From NCBI RefSeq assembly GCF_008042035.1, contig NZ_RDBL01000006.1:769292-833291 (forward strand): a stretch of 64,000 nt of DNA, read 5' to 3'. Source of the DNA: Streptomyces sp. col6. Its GTDB lineage: Bacteria; Actinomycetota; Actinomycetes; Streptomycetales; Streptomycetaceae. A program made the position numbers and the translations under genes. The notes under the pieces were generated by a model that saw only the letters and a list, made by a program, of their open reading frames with translations, did no database searches and was not told where the DNA came from. Below are positions 46,983 to 56,475 of the stretch, piece by piece. Positions within the stretch are counted from its first letter, which is position 1. Each line of letters begins with the position of its first letter.

Positions 46983-48194
46983 ATGGAGATCCGTCCCACG
47001 ACCGATGCGGACCTGGAGGTCTTCGTCGAGACCGTCCACACGGCCTTCGGGCAGTTCCCGGAGACCCCGGTCGGGGACGGCGGACGCTGGTGGTCGGCGC
47101 TGGAGATGGACCGGGGCCTGCTCGCCGTCGCACCGGACGGAAAGCCGGTGGGCACGGCTGCCGCGTACAGCTTCGACCTCACCCTGCCCGGCGGGACGAC
47201 GGTCCCGGTCGCCGGAGTGACCGCCGTCGGCGTCGTGCCCTCGCACCGGCGTCGCGGCGTGCTCAGCGCGATGATGCGGCACCAGCTCGCGGAGGTGCGG
47301 GAGCGGGGCGAGTTCCTCTCCGTACTGCTGGCCTCGGAGGCGCAGATCTACGGCAGGTTCGGCTACGGCCCCGCGACCTCCACGGCCCGTCTGACGGTGC
47401 CCCGCCACCGGGCGGCCTTCGCGGCTCCCCGGGCGGGCGGGGAGCACACCGACCGCGGGTCGGTCGAGGTGCTGCGGCGGGCCGAGTGCGGCGAGATCCT
47501 CGAAGCGGTCTACGACCGGTACCGCCGCGCGCAGCCCGGCGCGCTGTCCCGGCCGCACCGCTGGTGGGACCTGGGCGCGGGCCAGCCGCCGGTCTCCAGG
47601 ACCCCTCGCTACGTGGCCGTCCACCGGGACGCGGACGGCACGCCGGACGGGTACGCGAGCTACTCGACCGAGTCCGGCACCCTGACGGTGGATGAGACCA
47701 TCGCTGTCGACGACGCGGCCTTCACGGCCCTGGCCCGCTACGCCCTCGGCCACGACCTGGTCTCCCAGGTCGTGTTCCGGCACGTCCTGCCCGAGCACCC
47801 GCTGCGCCGGCAGCTCGCGGACGTCCGGGCCGGCGAGGTCGGCGGCGTCACCGACTGGCTCTGGGTGCGCCTGCTCGACGTACCGCGTGCGCTGGCGGCG
47901 CGCGGCTGGTCCACGGACGGCGAACTGGTGCTGGACGTGGACGACCCCTTCCTGGGCGAGCGCGGCCGCTACCTGCTGACGGCTCGCGACGGCAGGGCGG
48001 AGTGCGTCACCACGGACCGCCGCCCCGACCTGTCGCTGGACGTACGGGACCTGGGGTCGCTCTACCTCGGCGGCACCCGCCCGAGCACCCTCGTACGGGC
48101 CGGACACATCCGGGCGCACGACCCGGCCGCCGCCGGCCGCGCGGACGCGCTGTTCGCGAGCGACCTCTCGCCGCACTGCCTGCACTGGTTCTGA
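46983..48194 (+). CDS. Eis-type GNAT N-acetyltransferase
   Basis: 403 residues from ATG 46983 (GTG 46980 directly before it is an alternative), with AGGAG ten bases upstream. Three parts as in mycobacterial Eis: an N-terminal GNAT domain with the acetyl-CoA loop VVPSHRRRGVLSAMM, a central second GNAT-like domain, and a C-terminal sterol-carrier-like domain (DVRDLGSLYLGGTRPSTLVRAG); the protein ends in Phe, whose carboxylate is catalytic in Eis. Eis enzymes acetylate amines of aminoglycosides, lysines or other small molecules. It is the last gene of the siderophore operon, 70 bases after the C39-like gene, so a siderophore amine is a possible target (inference). Confidence 0.88.
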   Translation: MEIRPTTDADLEVFVETVHTAFGQFPETPVGDGGRWWSALEMDRGLLAVAPDGKPVGTAAAYSFDLTLPGGTTVPVAGVTAVGVVPSHRRRGVLSAMMRHQLAEVRERGEFLSVLLASEAQIYGRFGYGPATSTARLTVPRHRAAFAAPRAGGEHTDRGSVEVLRRAECGEILEAVYDRYRRAQPGALSRPHRWWDLGAGQPPVSRTPRYVAVHRDADGTPDGYASYSTESGTLTVDETIAVDDAAFTALARYALGHDLVSQVVFRHVLPEHPLRRQLADVRAGEVGGVTDWLWVRLLDVPRALAARGWSTDGELVLDVDDPFLGERGRYLLTARDGRAECVTTDRRPDLSLDVRDLGSLYLGGTRPSTLVRAGHIRAHDPAAAGRADALFASDLSPHCLHWF

Positions 48195-48195
48195 C

Positions 48196-48211
48196 CGAGG
48201 AGATCTCCTCG
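48196..48211. other. Perfect 16-bp palindrome after the acetyltransferase gene
   Basis: CGAGGAGATCTCCTCG begins one base after the stop. It has no loop, so it fits a protein-binding site in the ychF promoter region better than a terminator. Confidence 0.4.
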
Positions 48212-48313
48212 CCCCTGTCCCTGTACCGTGATACGCGCACGTGGACGATGGCACGCCTGGGCTGCCGTCGCGGCCGACCCCACCCTTCTTGATCCTGAGC
48301 GGACGTTTGTGGC

Positions 48314-49402
48314 ATGAGTACTAGTATCGGAATCGTCGGACTGCCGAATGTCGGCAAGTCGACCCTGTTCAACGCCCTGACCAAGAACGACGTGCTGGCG
48401 GCCAACTACCCGTTCGCCACGATCGAGCCGAACGTCGGCGTGGTCGGCGTCCCGGACCGCCGTCTGGACGCCCTGGCGAAGATCTTCGGCTCCCAGAAGA
48501 TCCTCCCGGCGACGGTGGACTTCGTGGACATCGCGGGCATCGTGCGCGGCGCGAGCGAGGGCGAGGGCCTGGGCAACAAGTTCCTCGCGAACATCCGCGA
48601 GTCGGACGCGATCTGCCAGGTCATCCGCGCGTTCAAGGACGAGAACGTCGTGCACGTCGACGGCAAGGTCTCACCCAAGGACGACATCGAGACGATCAAC
48701 ACGGAGCTGATCCTCGCGGATCTCCAGTCCGTCGAGAAGGCGGTCCCGCGCCTCCAGAAGGAATCCCGCCTCCAGAAGGAGAAGGTCGCGGTCCTCGCGG
48801 CGGTCGAGGAGGCCCAGAAGATCCTCGAAGCCGGCGACACCCTCTTCCACGCGGGCATCACGGCCTCCACGGAGAAGGGCCGCCTCCTCCACGAGCTGCA
48901 CCTCCTCACCACCAAGCCCTTCATCTACGTGTTCAACGTGGACGAGGACGAGCTGGTCGACGAGGACTTCAAGAACGCACAGCGCGCCCTGGTCGCCCCC
49001 GCCGAGGCGATCTTCCTGAACGCCAAGATCGAGTCCGAGCTGATCGAGCTGGACGACGACGAGGCCCTGGAACTCCTCCAGTCCATGGGCCAGGAGGAAC
49101 CCGGCCTCGCCACCCTGGGCCGCGTCGGCTTCGACACCCTGGGCCTCCAGACGTACCTGACGGCCGGCCCGAAGGAAACCCGCGCCTGGACCATCAAGAA
49201 GGGCGCCACGGCCCCCGAGGCGGCCGGTGTCATCCACACCGACTTCCAGAAGGGCTTCATCAAGGCGGAGATCATCTCCTTCGACGACCTGATCGAAACC
49301 GGCTCGGTAACCGAAGCCCGCGCAGCCGGCAAGGCCCGCATGGAGGGCAAGGAATACGTGATGCAGGACGGCGACGTGGTGGAGTTCCGCTTCAACGTGT
49401 AG
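48314..49402 (+). CDS. ychF: YchF/OLA1-type redox-regulated ATPase
   Basis: 362 residues. G1 motif GLPNVGKSTLFNALTKN, switch I NYPFATIEPNVG, G3 DIAGIVRGASEGEGLGNKFL, a coiled coil in the middle, and the C-terminal TGS domain (WTIKKGATAPEAAGVIHTDFQKGFIKAEI, VMQDGDVVEFRFNV). YchF binds ATP rather than GTP because the NKxD motif is altered (FNVDEDE). It associates with ribosomes. It is the last gene shared with the usual Streptomyces core; accessory DNA starts directly after it. Confidence 0.97.
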   Translation: MSTSIGIVGLPNVGKSTLFNALTKNDVLAANYPFATIEPNVGVVGVPDRRLDALAKIFGSQKILPATVDFVDIAGIVRGASEGEGLGNKFLANIRESDAICQVIRAFKDENVVHVDGKVSPKDDIETINTELILADLQSVEKAVPRLQKESRLQKEKVAVLAAVEEAQKILEAGDTLFHAGITASTEKGRLLHELHLLTTKPFIYVFNVDEDELVDEDFKNAQRALVAPAEAIFLNAKIESELIELDDDEALELLQSMGQEEPGLATLGRVGFDTLGLQTYLTAGPKETRAWTIKKGATAPEAAGVIHTDFQKGFIKAEIISFDDLIETGSVTEARAAGKARMEGKEYVMQDGDVVEFRFNV

Positions 49403-49452
49403 TGGGCGACTTACCACCACGTCGCTGATCTGGCAAACGTGCAGCTCAGAGA

Positions 49453-49488
49453 GGGTCCGACTCTTCGGAGTCGGGCCCTTTATTTTTT
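49453..49488 (+). terminator. Strong terminator after ychF
   Basis: An 11-bp stem (49453-49463 with 49468-49478, one G-T pair), TTCG tetraloop, then a T-rich tail TTTATTTTTT. It stands 50 bases after the ychF stop. Confidence 0.9.
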
Positions 49489-49491
49489 CCC

Positions 49492-49602
49492 GTGCTGGGA
49501 TGGTGCTGGGATAGCTGACCCCTCGTCACCTGTCATCACCTCTGCTCATCCCTACCGTGCTGGGATCGTGCTGGGATGGGATGGGGGTGCCCGTGCTGGG
49601 AT
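49492..49602 (+). repeat. Five direct copies of GTGCTGGGAT, probable integration scar or arm sites
   Basis: The 10-mer GTGCTGGGAT occurs at 49492-49501, 49503-49512, 49557-49566, 49568-49577 and 49593-49602: two close pairs and a single copy. Between them is CACCTGTCATCACCTC. Regularly spaced short direct repeats beside a terminator at a core/accessory junction resemble arm-type sites of a tyrosine integrase; there is no integrase gene in the window. The sequence 49403-49683 has no gene. Confidence 0.6.
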
Positions 49603-49683
49603 TTGCGTGAGCGGGGCGCTGACCGAGCTTTGAAGGTAGTGCAGACGTGGCGCTTTTCCTACTCGTTTGACACAATCGGGGGT

Positions 49684-49968
49684 ATGGCTGAGGCGACGTA
49701 CAGCATCGGGGAAGGGCCAGCGACGCGGGTGAGCTTGTCGCTGCCGGAGGGGACCGCGGAGGCGATCCGGGCTCGCGTGGGCAAGCGGGAGTTCTCCGCG
49801 TTCATCGCCGAGGCGGTCGAGCGTGAGCTGCGCGGGCAGGTCCTGGACGAGTACCTGGCGGACTACGAGAGCCGCAAGGGGCCCGTCTCCGAGCCGGCTC
49901 GTCAGCGGGCGCGGCAGGTCTTCGACGAGGTGTTCGCCGAGGAGGCCGAGTGGCCCGCCGCAGGCTGA
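49684..49968 (+). CDS. VapB-like antitoxin
   Basis: 94 residues from ATG 49684. The first half (RVSLSLPEGTAEAIRARVGKREFSAFIAEAVEREL) fits a ribbon-helix-helix DNA-binding domain; the acidic C-terminal half (ADYESRKGPVSEPARQRARQVFDEVFAEEAEW) is the toxin-neutralising part. The PIN-domain gene starts inside its last 19 bases. Such pairs repress their own promoter. Confidence 0.8.
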   Translation: MAEATYSIGEGPATRVSLSLPEGTAEAIRARVGKREFSAFIAEAVERELRGQVLDEYLADYESRKGPVSEPARQRARQVFDEVFAEEAEWPAAG

Positions 49969-50363
49969 GTCACGAGGGGACGCTCGTCCTCGACAGCGAG
50001 GGACTCTCGAAGCTGCTCGCTGACGAAGAACAGGTGGTGGCTCTGATCGCTGAGGCGCGCTCGCGTGGCATGGAGGTCGTGATCAGTGCGCTCACCATCA
50101 TCGAGGCCGTCCACGCCCGTACGAACAAGTCACGCCTGAACTGGGTGCTTTCCGGGCTGCGGGTCGTCCCGGTCGGTGACGAGGAGGCGAGGGCTGCCTC
50201 GAAGTTGCTGATGAATGCCGGATTGCACGGACACAAGTACGCGATCGATGCGGCCGTCGCCGAGGCCGCGCTGCGACAGCACCGCCCCGTGGTCATGCTG
50301 ACTTCCGATATTGACGACATGGCCAAGCTGTGCGGCGAGCGGGTCCGGCTCGTGGCGGTGTGA
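49950..50363 (+). CDS. VapC-like PIN-domain toxin
   Basis: 137 residues from GTG 49950, overlapping the antitoxin gene by 19 bases. PIN acidic residues: Asp in LVLDSEGLSKLL, Glu in ALTIIEAVHA, Asp in HKYAIDAAVAEAAL and Asp in LTSDIDDMAKL. VapC toxins are RNases that cut tRNA or rRNA when the antitoxin is lost. It is the first complete module of the accessory region and could stabilise it. Confidence 0.85.
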   Translation: MARRRLSHEGTLVLDSEGLSKLLADEEQVVALIAEARSRGMEVVISALTIIEAVHARTNKSRLNWVLSGLRVVPVGDEEARAASKLLMNAGLHGHKYAIDAAVAEAALRQHRPVVMLTSDIDDMAKLCGERVRLVAV

Positions 50364-50379
50364 TGTCCCTTGGTCCGGC

Positions 50380-50523
50380 TCAGTAGGAGCGGGGTCCGTA
50401 GGGGCTCCAGTGACCGAGGAAGGGCTTGAGGTCGTCGCCGCTGAGTTTCGGCGGCGTGGGCAGTTTCGGCGCTGAGGCCGATTCGGCGAGGCTTTGGAGG
50501 TGTGCGTCCGCAACGCGAGCCAC
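50380..50523 (-). CDS. Possible small protein or gene remnant downstream of the TIGR04141 gene
   Basis: A minus-strand frame of 47 codons from GTG 50523 ends in KLSGDDLKPFLGHWSPYGPRSY. Its composition (Trp, His, Tyr, few rare codons) looks coding and it starts 33 bases after the TIGR04141 stop. It may be the C-terminal remnant of a larger gene. I do not recognise the family. Confidence 0.3.
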   Translation of the reverse strand: MARVADAHLQSLAESASAPKLPTPPKLSGDDLKPFLGHWSPYGPRSY

Positions 50524-50555
50524 GCCTCGACCTCGGTACGCTCCTGCCCAGGCGG

Positions 50556-52304
50556 CTATGCAGCCTCGTTGATCATGGCGGACTGGGGCGACTCGCTTTC
50601 GACGCCGATGACTTCGACAGTCACGCCGCGAGCGGCGAGGGCCTTCGCGGTCTGGGCCAGGGTGATGGCGGAGAACGGGAAGAGGGAGTCCGGCGTGAGC
50701 TTGGCTCCGTCCTTCAAAAGGATCGCGAAGACGACGTGCCGCGGGGTGAAGTCCTCGGGGATGCTGCGGGCCGGATCGCTGTTGACCTGTACGGACCGGG
50801 CGAACTCCGCGCGTACGGACGCGTTCTCGAAGAGGAGCTCAACGGAGACGCGCGCCTGGCTGAACAGGTGACTCAGCGGGCTAGAGGAGTGCGCGGGCTT
50901 CACGAGGACAAGAGTGTCGTCCTCGGTGAACAGGTCGCAGATCTCGACGGAGTTGCTTGCCCGAAAGGGGTTGTGGACATTCTTCTTGTCCAGGCAGACC
51001 CAGCCGCGACGGGCCTGGGCGGCCAGCTTGTTGTAGTCGCCTTCGTCTACGGGACGCATCACGCGCATACCCTTCTTGTTGAGCTTCTCGACGAGCGGCC
51101 AGCGGGGGAGATCGACAGAGGGCGCGTCGGGGAACAAGGGAGCCACGGTCTCGTTGACGTTGCGCAGGTAGCCCGCCCCGAGCTCGTACCACTCACCGTC
51201 GAGCAGACAGAACGTGCGGGAGCCGAGGGAGAAAGTGGCCTCGATCCACTTCATGGCGGTTTCCTTGGACAGGGCTTCCAGGGAGGCGGTGCGCGGGGCG
51301 AGCGCGGTCCGTGCGGAAAGCGTGTCACGAAACAGTTCGACGGTGCCCTGCCGGAGCGCCGTGACGCGGGCGCCTGCCTTGATTACACGGGCCCGCTCCA
51401 GGACGTAGTCGAGACTGAACTCATCCCGGAGGTGGGGCGGGCAGGACCCGATCTTGATGGTGCAGGCGGTGGACCGGGGCAGGTCGGTGCTCTGGGAGAA
51501 GGGGACGGCGGTGATGATCCGGCCGTCTGCGGGACGGCCGAGCGTGGCGTCCAGTTCCGCAACGAGCGCGTCGATGAGGGAAGGGTCCTTGACCGCGGTG
51601 ATGTGCTCGACGAAGGCCAGGTCGGGGTGGGGAACGACGTGCTCGCAGATCGCGGCGATGGCGCGGATGTCCTTGATCAGTGTGGCGGGGGTGGTGCCGA
51701 GTTTGATACGGAGACCGATGCCGCCCTCCGCGGTCATGGCCCCGTTCCTGGTGCCGCTCCCTGCTGTGAGGTCGACTTCGTCGAGGTAGCCGCCGAGGTG
51801 GCGGATGATCCGCCCGTGGTCCCGGAGCCCGAGTGCCGGTACGGAGGCGCCGGCAGGGATCAGGGAACTGTCGATGCGTGCCTGGCCGAGGACGCTGGCG
51901 GTGAAGTCCCGCACCTGCCGCGGGTTGATGGCGCGGATACCGAAGGACAGACCGAAGTGCGCGTCCTTGAGCTGGGCGGGGAGAAGCCGGTAGCCCTGGT
52001 CGAAGCCGATCGCGTACACCACGTCGTCGACGGCGAGCACGAGCAGTGCGCCGGTTCGCTGCTCGCTCTGCAGCAGGTCCGATTCGGCGGCGAGCCGGAG
52101 GACATCCTTGCTCCAGGCGGCTTCCTCCTTCGCTACGGCGAAAGACACCGCGAGGGCGGGAACTCCCATGTGATCGCTGACGTCGCGCACGACCGCGTCC
52201 AGGGTGTCGAGGGCGCTGACGTCGAGGGCTTCGAGCATCGACTCAGGGGTCGCCTTGACGTGGGTCAGGCGGTACAGGGTGCGCTTCGACGCTGTGCTGG
52301 ACAC
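50556..52304 (-). CDS. TIGR04141 / DUF6119 sporadically distributed protein
   Basis: 582 residues from GTG 52304, with AGGAG upstream; an open extension to 52688 overlaps the divergent promoter. It starts SKRTLYRLTHVKATPESMLEAL, and has the DUF6119 blocks FGLSFGIRAINPRQVRDF, a Gly-rich GSGTRNGAMTAEGGIGLRIKL, then DYNKLAAQARRGWVCLDKK, EICDLFTEDDTLVLVKPAHSSSPLSHLFSQARVSVELLF. The family is scattered among bacteria, frequently in mobile or defence regions; its biochemical function is not known to me. Here it is divergent from a type I restriction operon across 352 bases with palindromes, which suggests common control. Confidence 0.85.
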   Translation of the reverse strand: MSSTASKRTLYRLTHVKATPESMLEALDVSALDTLDAVVRDVSDHMGVPALAVSFAVAKEEAAWSKDVLRLAAESDLLQSEQRTGALLVLAVDDVVYAIGFDQGYRLLPAQLKDAHFGLSFGIRAINPRQVRDFTASVLGQARIDSSLIPAGASVPALGLRDHGRIIRHLGGYLDEVDLTAGSGTRNGAMTAEGGIGLRIKLGTTPATLIKDIRAIAAICEHVVPHPDLAFVEHITAVKDPSLIDALVAELDATLGRPADGRIITAVPFSQSTDLPRSTACTIKIGSCPPHLRDEFSLDYVLERARVIKAGARVTALRQGTVELFRDTLSARTALAPRTASLEALSKETAMKWIEATFSLGSRTFCLLDGEWYELGAGYLRNVNETVAPLFPDAPSVDLPRWPLVEKLNKKGMRVMRPVDEGDYNKLAAQARRGWVCLDKKNVHNPFRASNSVEICDLFTEDDTLVLVKPAHSSSPLSHLFSQARVSVELLFENASVRAEFARSVQVNSDPARSIPEDFTPRHVVFAILLKDGAKLTPDSLFPFSAITLAQTAKALAARGVTVEVIGVESESPQSAMINEAA

Positions 52305-52656
52305 GGAGGTCTCCTGGGGCGAGGTTGCGGTGCGGTTCGGTAACACGAGCGGCCTTACGGGACGGGTGGTGTCGAGGCGGACAGGGGTGAGTGCCCGGCA
52401 AGGGAGCGGAGGTGCGGCGATGAGGACGCCGGTGCGGTCGGGCTCGTATGGGGCCGGCGTCCCGGCGGGTGGTGCCGGGGTGATGGTGACGAAGGTGCCA
52501 GAAGATTGGAGGTGAAATTGTTCGAGAACCTGATAACCCTGGTTATCAAGCGCTGGCGTAGCTGAGAGCTCGACCGGCTGTAGCGTGTGAGGTGCCCTGG
52601 GAGAAACGTTCTCGACCGAGAGCACGAGGCAGTCGTCACGAAGGGAGCGGAACCGC
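52305..52656. promoter_or_regulatory. Divergent promoter region with three palindromes
   Basis: 352 bases between the TIGR04141 gene and the restriction operon. GTTC-GA-GAAC is at 52521-52530, the perfect TGATAACC-CT-GGTTATCA at 52532-52549, and GAGAA-ACG-TTCTC at 52601-52613; all lie within 93 bases and closest to the restriction operon. The region 52495-52550 is also lower in GC than its surroundings. These are operator candidates for a regulator of the operon. Confidence 0.65.
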
Positions 52657-54804
52657 ATGGCTGGCACACGTGAAGCAACCGCTCCCATCCTGCCGGAGGA
52701 GACCTCCTGGCGGATCAGTTACGCCGAAATCGGGGCCTTGGCCCAGGTCCAACGTCCTGTCGTCACCACCTGGGCCCGCCGGCACGCGGATTTCCCCGAG
52801 CCCGTCGCTTACGAGGGGGCCAGCCCGCTCTTCGACGGGCGCGAAGTCGCCGAATGGCTTCTGTCCACCGGCCGCGGCAACGCTGACGCCGGCCAGATCC
52901 GGGCGGAGCTGGTGCTGTACACCCTGTCCGCCTGGCGGCGCGCGATCCCCGCCCGCACGCTGGTCGACACGGTGACCGCACTGCTCTGCCTGCGCCAGCT
53001 CCTGGACGAACCGCTCTCCGACCTGCCCTGGCAGACGATCCTGGAGCGTGCCGCCGAGACCGACTTCGACGACACCTTCCTCCAAAGAGAGCTGCGCGAC
53101 CTGCCGGACGCCGAACTACAGGGCCCCCTGCTCGCCGTGCTCGCCGACCAGCTCACCGAGGCCGCCTACACCCCGGCCGAAGCGCTCGAACGGGTCATGG
53201 ACGCGCGCCGCCGCCTGGGCTGCGACGACCTCGCCGCTGATGAACCGATTCCGCTGGTGAGCCGGACGATGGCCCGCTTGACCGGCCTCGCGCGACTGAA
53301 CGAGCGTGAGGAGGGGGCGACGGCCGCCGTCCTGCATCCCCGGAGCGGTGATCTGCTTGTCGCCCTGCGCGAATCCGTGTCCGACGCCGAGGACTCACCC
53401 TTCTTCCTCTCCGCGGACCCGATGCCGGACCTGGCCCGGCTCGCCCGCCGCCGCCTCATGGCACAGGGCGTCCAGGAATTCGAGATGGACCTTGCCGACG
53501 GCGAGGAACTGGCCACGGAAGACTGGGGAAACCCGCACGTCATCGCCTGCTGCCTCCCTTACGAGGCAGCCGAGACCCGCAGCCCGCTCGCTGTCCTGCA
53601 GAGCCTGCAGGACCTCACCGACCTCCTCGCCGAGGACCGCACGGCCGTCGTCCTGGGCCCTGCCGACGCGCTCGTCAGGCCCCTGCCCGCACGCGGGGAA
53701 GCGGACCGCCTGCGCCGGGATTTCCTGGAACAGCACCTCCTCAAGGCCGCGATCAGCCTCCCCGAAGGCGTACTTCCTTTCCGCCCGGCCCACCGCACCG
53801 CGATCTGGATCCTGCACCGCACCCCAGAAGGCAAGCGCACCGGCCAGGCCCTCCTCGCCGACCTCTCCTCACGCACCCTCACCCCACAGGCCCTGGACGC
53901 GCTGGCCGAGGACATCGACATCTTCCGCGAGGCCGGCTGGCGAGCGGACAGCCGCCACGAACCGCGCAATGCCGCCGTAGTCCCGGCCACCGCGCTGACC
54001 GGCGCACCCGGTGCCGCGTTCACCCCGCAGCACCGCCCGCACGCCGACCGCTACACCCGCACCGTCGTCGAACGCCCGGCCCGCATCTCCGAGACCGAAC
54101 TCCGCCTCCAGCAGCTGATCGACGCCACCCGTAGCGCCCTCGACCAAGCGCCCACTATCCGCGCCAACGCCGTTCTGCGCCCCGACGACCAGCCAGCCCG
54201 CCGTACCACCGTGGCTCGCCTGCTCAAGGATCGCCGCCTGCGCCGACTGCCCGGCCACCGCATCGCCGCCGAACACCTCCTCACCGGAGGCGAGGGCCAC
54301 TACACCGTCCTCACCGCGGCCGAGATCACGGGCAGCGCGCCAGTCGACAGTCACCGCATAGACCGCGCCGTACTGCTCAACACCTACGAGCACGCCTACT
54401 TCACCGAACCCGGCGACATCGTCGTCACCGCCACCCCGAGCTTCGGCGCGTACGTCGACGACGAGGGCCTGTCCGTGGTCGCCTTCCCTGCCCGCGTCCT
54501 GCGCGTACGAGCCGATGCTGAGCATCCCGTACGGCCCCGTGTCCTGGCAGCGCTCCTGCGCTCGGCGGCGGCCGAACACCGACGGGTGAGTGGCGCGGTC
54601 CGCTCCGCCCGCCGCATAGAGGACCTCCTCATCCCCGACCTCCCCGGCGACGAGGTCGAGCGGTACGACGCGCTCCTGGCCGACATCGCCCGCCGTACGG
54701 CCCTGCTGCGCCAGCACGCGGCAGCCCTCGACGACCTGACTTCCCTGACCGCCGCCGGCCTCGTCGACGGCACGCTGACCCTCACCGAACCCCCTCTCGT
54801 CTGA
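52657..54804 (+). CDS. Degenerate type I methyltransferase-specificity fusion with N-terminal helix-turn-helix
   Basis: 715 residues. Residues 20-65 (SYAEIGALAQVQRPVVTTWARRHADFPEP) look like a MerR/AlpA-type helix-turn-helix. Residues about 100-440 follow the HsdM layout, but motif I reads HPRSGDLL at 227-234 where DPxCGSGxxL is expected and motif IV reads CLPY at 299-302 where NPPY/F is expected; the downstream DFLEQHLLKAAISLPEGVLPFRPAHRTAIWILHRT segment is still HsdM-like. From about 470 the protein resembles a one-TRD HsdS (EPGDIVVTATPSFGAYVDDEGLSVV, RSARRIEDLLIPDLPGDEVERYDALLADIARRTALLRQ). It should bind DNA but not methylate. It opens the hsdMSR operon, 36 bases before hsdM. Confidence 0.75.
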   Translation: MAGTREATAPILPEETSWRISYAEIGALAQVQRPVVTTWARRHADFPEPVAYEGASPLFDGREVAEWLLSTGRGNADAGQIRAELVLYTLSAWRRAIPARTLVDTVTALLCLRQLLDEPLSDLPWQTILERAAETDFDDTFLQRELRDLPDAELQGPLLAVLADQLTEAAYTPAEALERVMDARRRLGCDDLAADEPIPLVSRTMARLTGLARLNEREEGATAAVLHPRSGDLLVALRESVSDAEDSPFFLSADPMPDLARLARRRLMAQGVQEFEMDLADGEELATEDWGNPHVIACCLPYEAAETRSPLAVLQSLQDLTDLLAEDRTAVVLGPADALVRPLPARGEADRLRRDFLEQHLLKAAISLPEGVLPFRPAHRTAIWILHRTPEGKRTGQALLADLSSRTLTPQALDALAEDIDIFREAGWRADSRHEPRNAAVVPATALTGAPGAAFTPQHRPHADRYTRTVVERPARISETELRLQQLIDATRSALDQAPTIRANAVLRPDDQPARRTTVARLLKDRRLRRLPGHRIAAEHLLTGGEGHYTVLTAAEITGSAPVDSHRIDRAVLLNTYEHAYFTEPGDIVVTATPSFGAYVDDEGLSVVAFPARVLRVRADAEHPVRPRVLAALLRSAAAEHRRVSGAVRSARRIEDLLIPDLPGDEVERYDALLADIARRTALLRQHAAALDDLTSLTAAGLVDGTLTLTEPPLV

Positions 54805-54840
54805 TCTCTCGTCCGACTCTTGAAGGAGACCCGAGCGCCC

Positions 54841-56467
<1,627 letters not shown>

Positions 56468-56475
<8 letters not shown>

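Noticed and set aside
43587..47182. Two long minus-strand frames opposite the permease and C39-like genes
   Set aside because: Antisense shadows with Arg/Gly/Asp/His-rich translation; the plus strand has membrane helices, catalytic motifs and ribosome-binding sites.
49403..49452. tRNA 3' end or tRNA gene as attachment site after ychF
   Set aside because: No acceptor stem or T-loop (GTTCGAATC-like) could be found before the terminator; no tRNA can be supported there.
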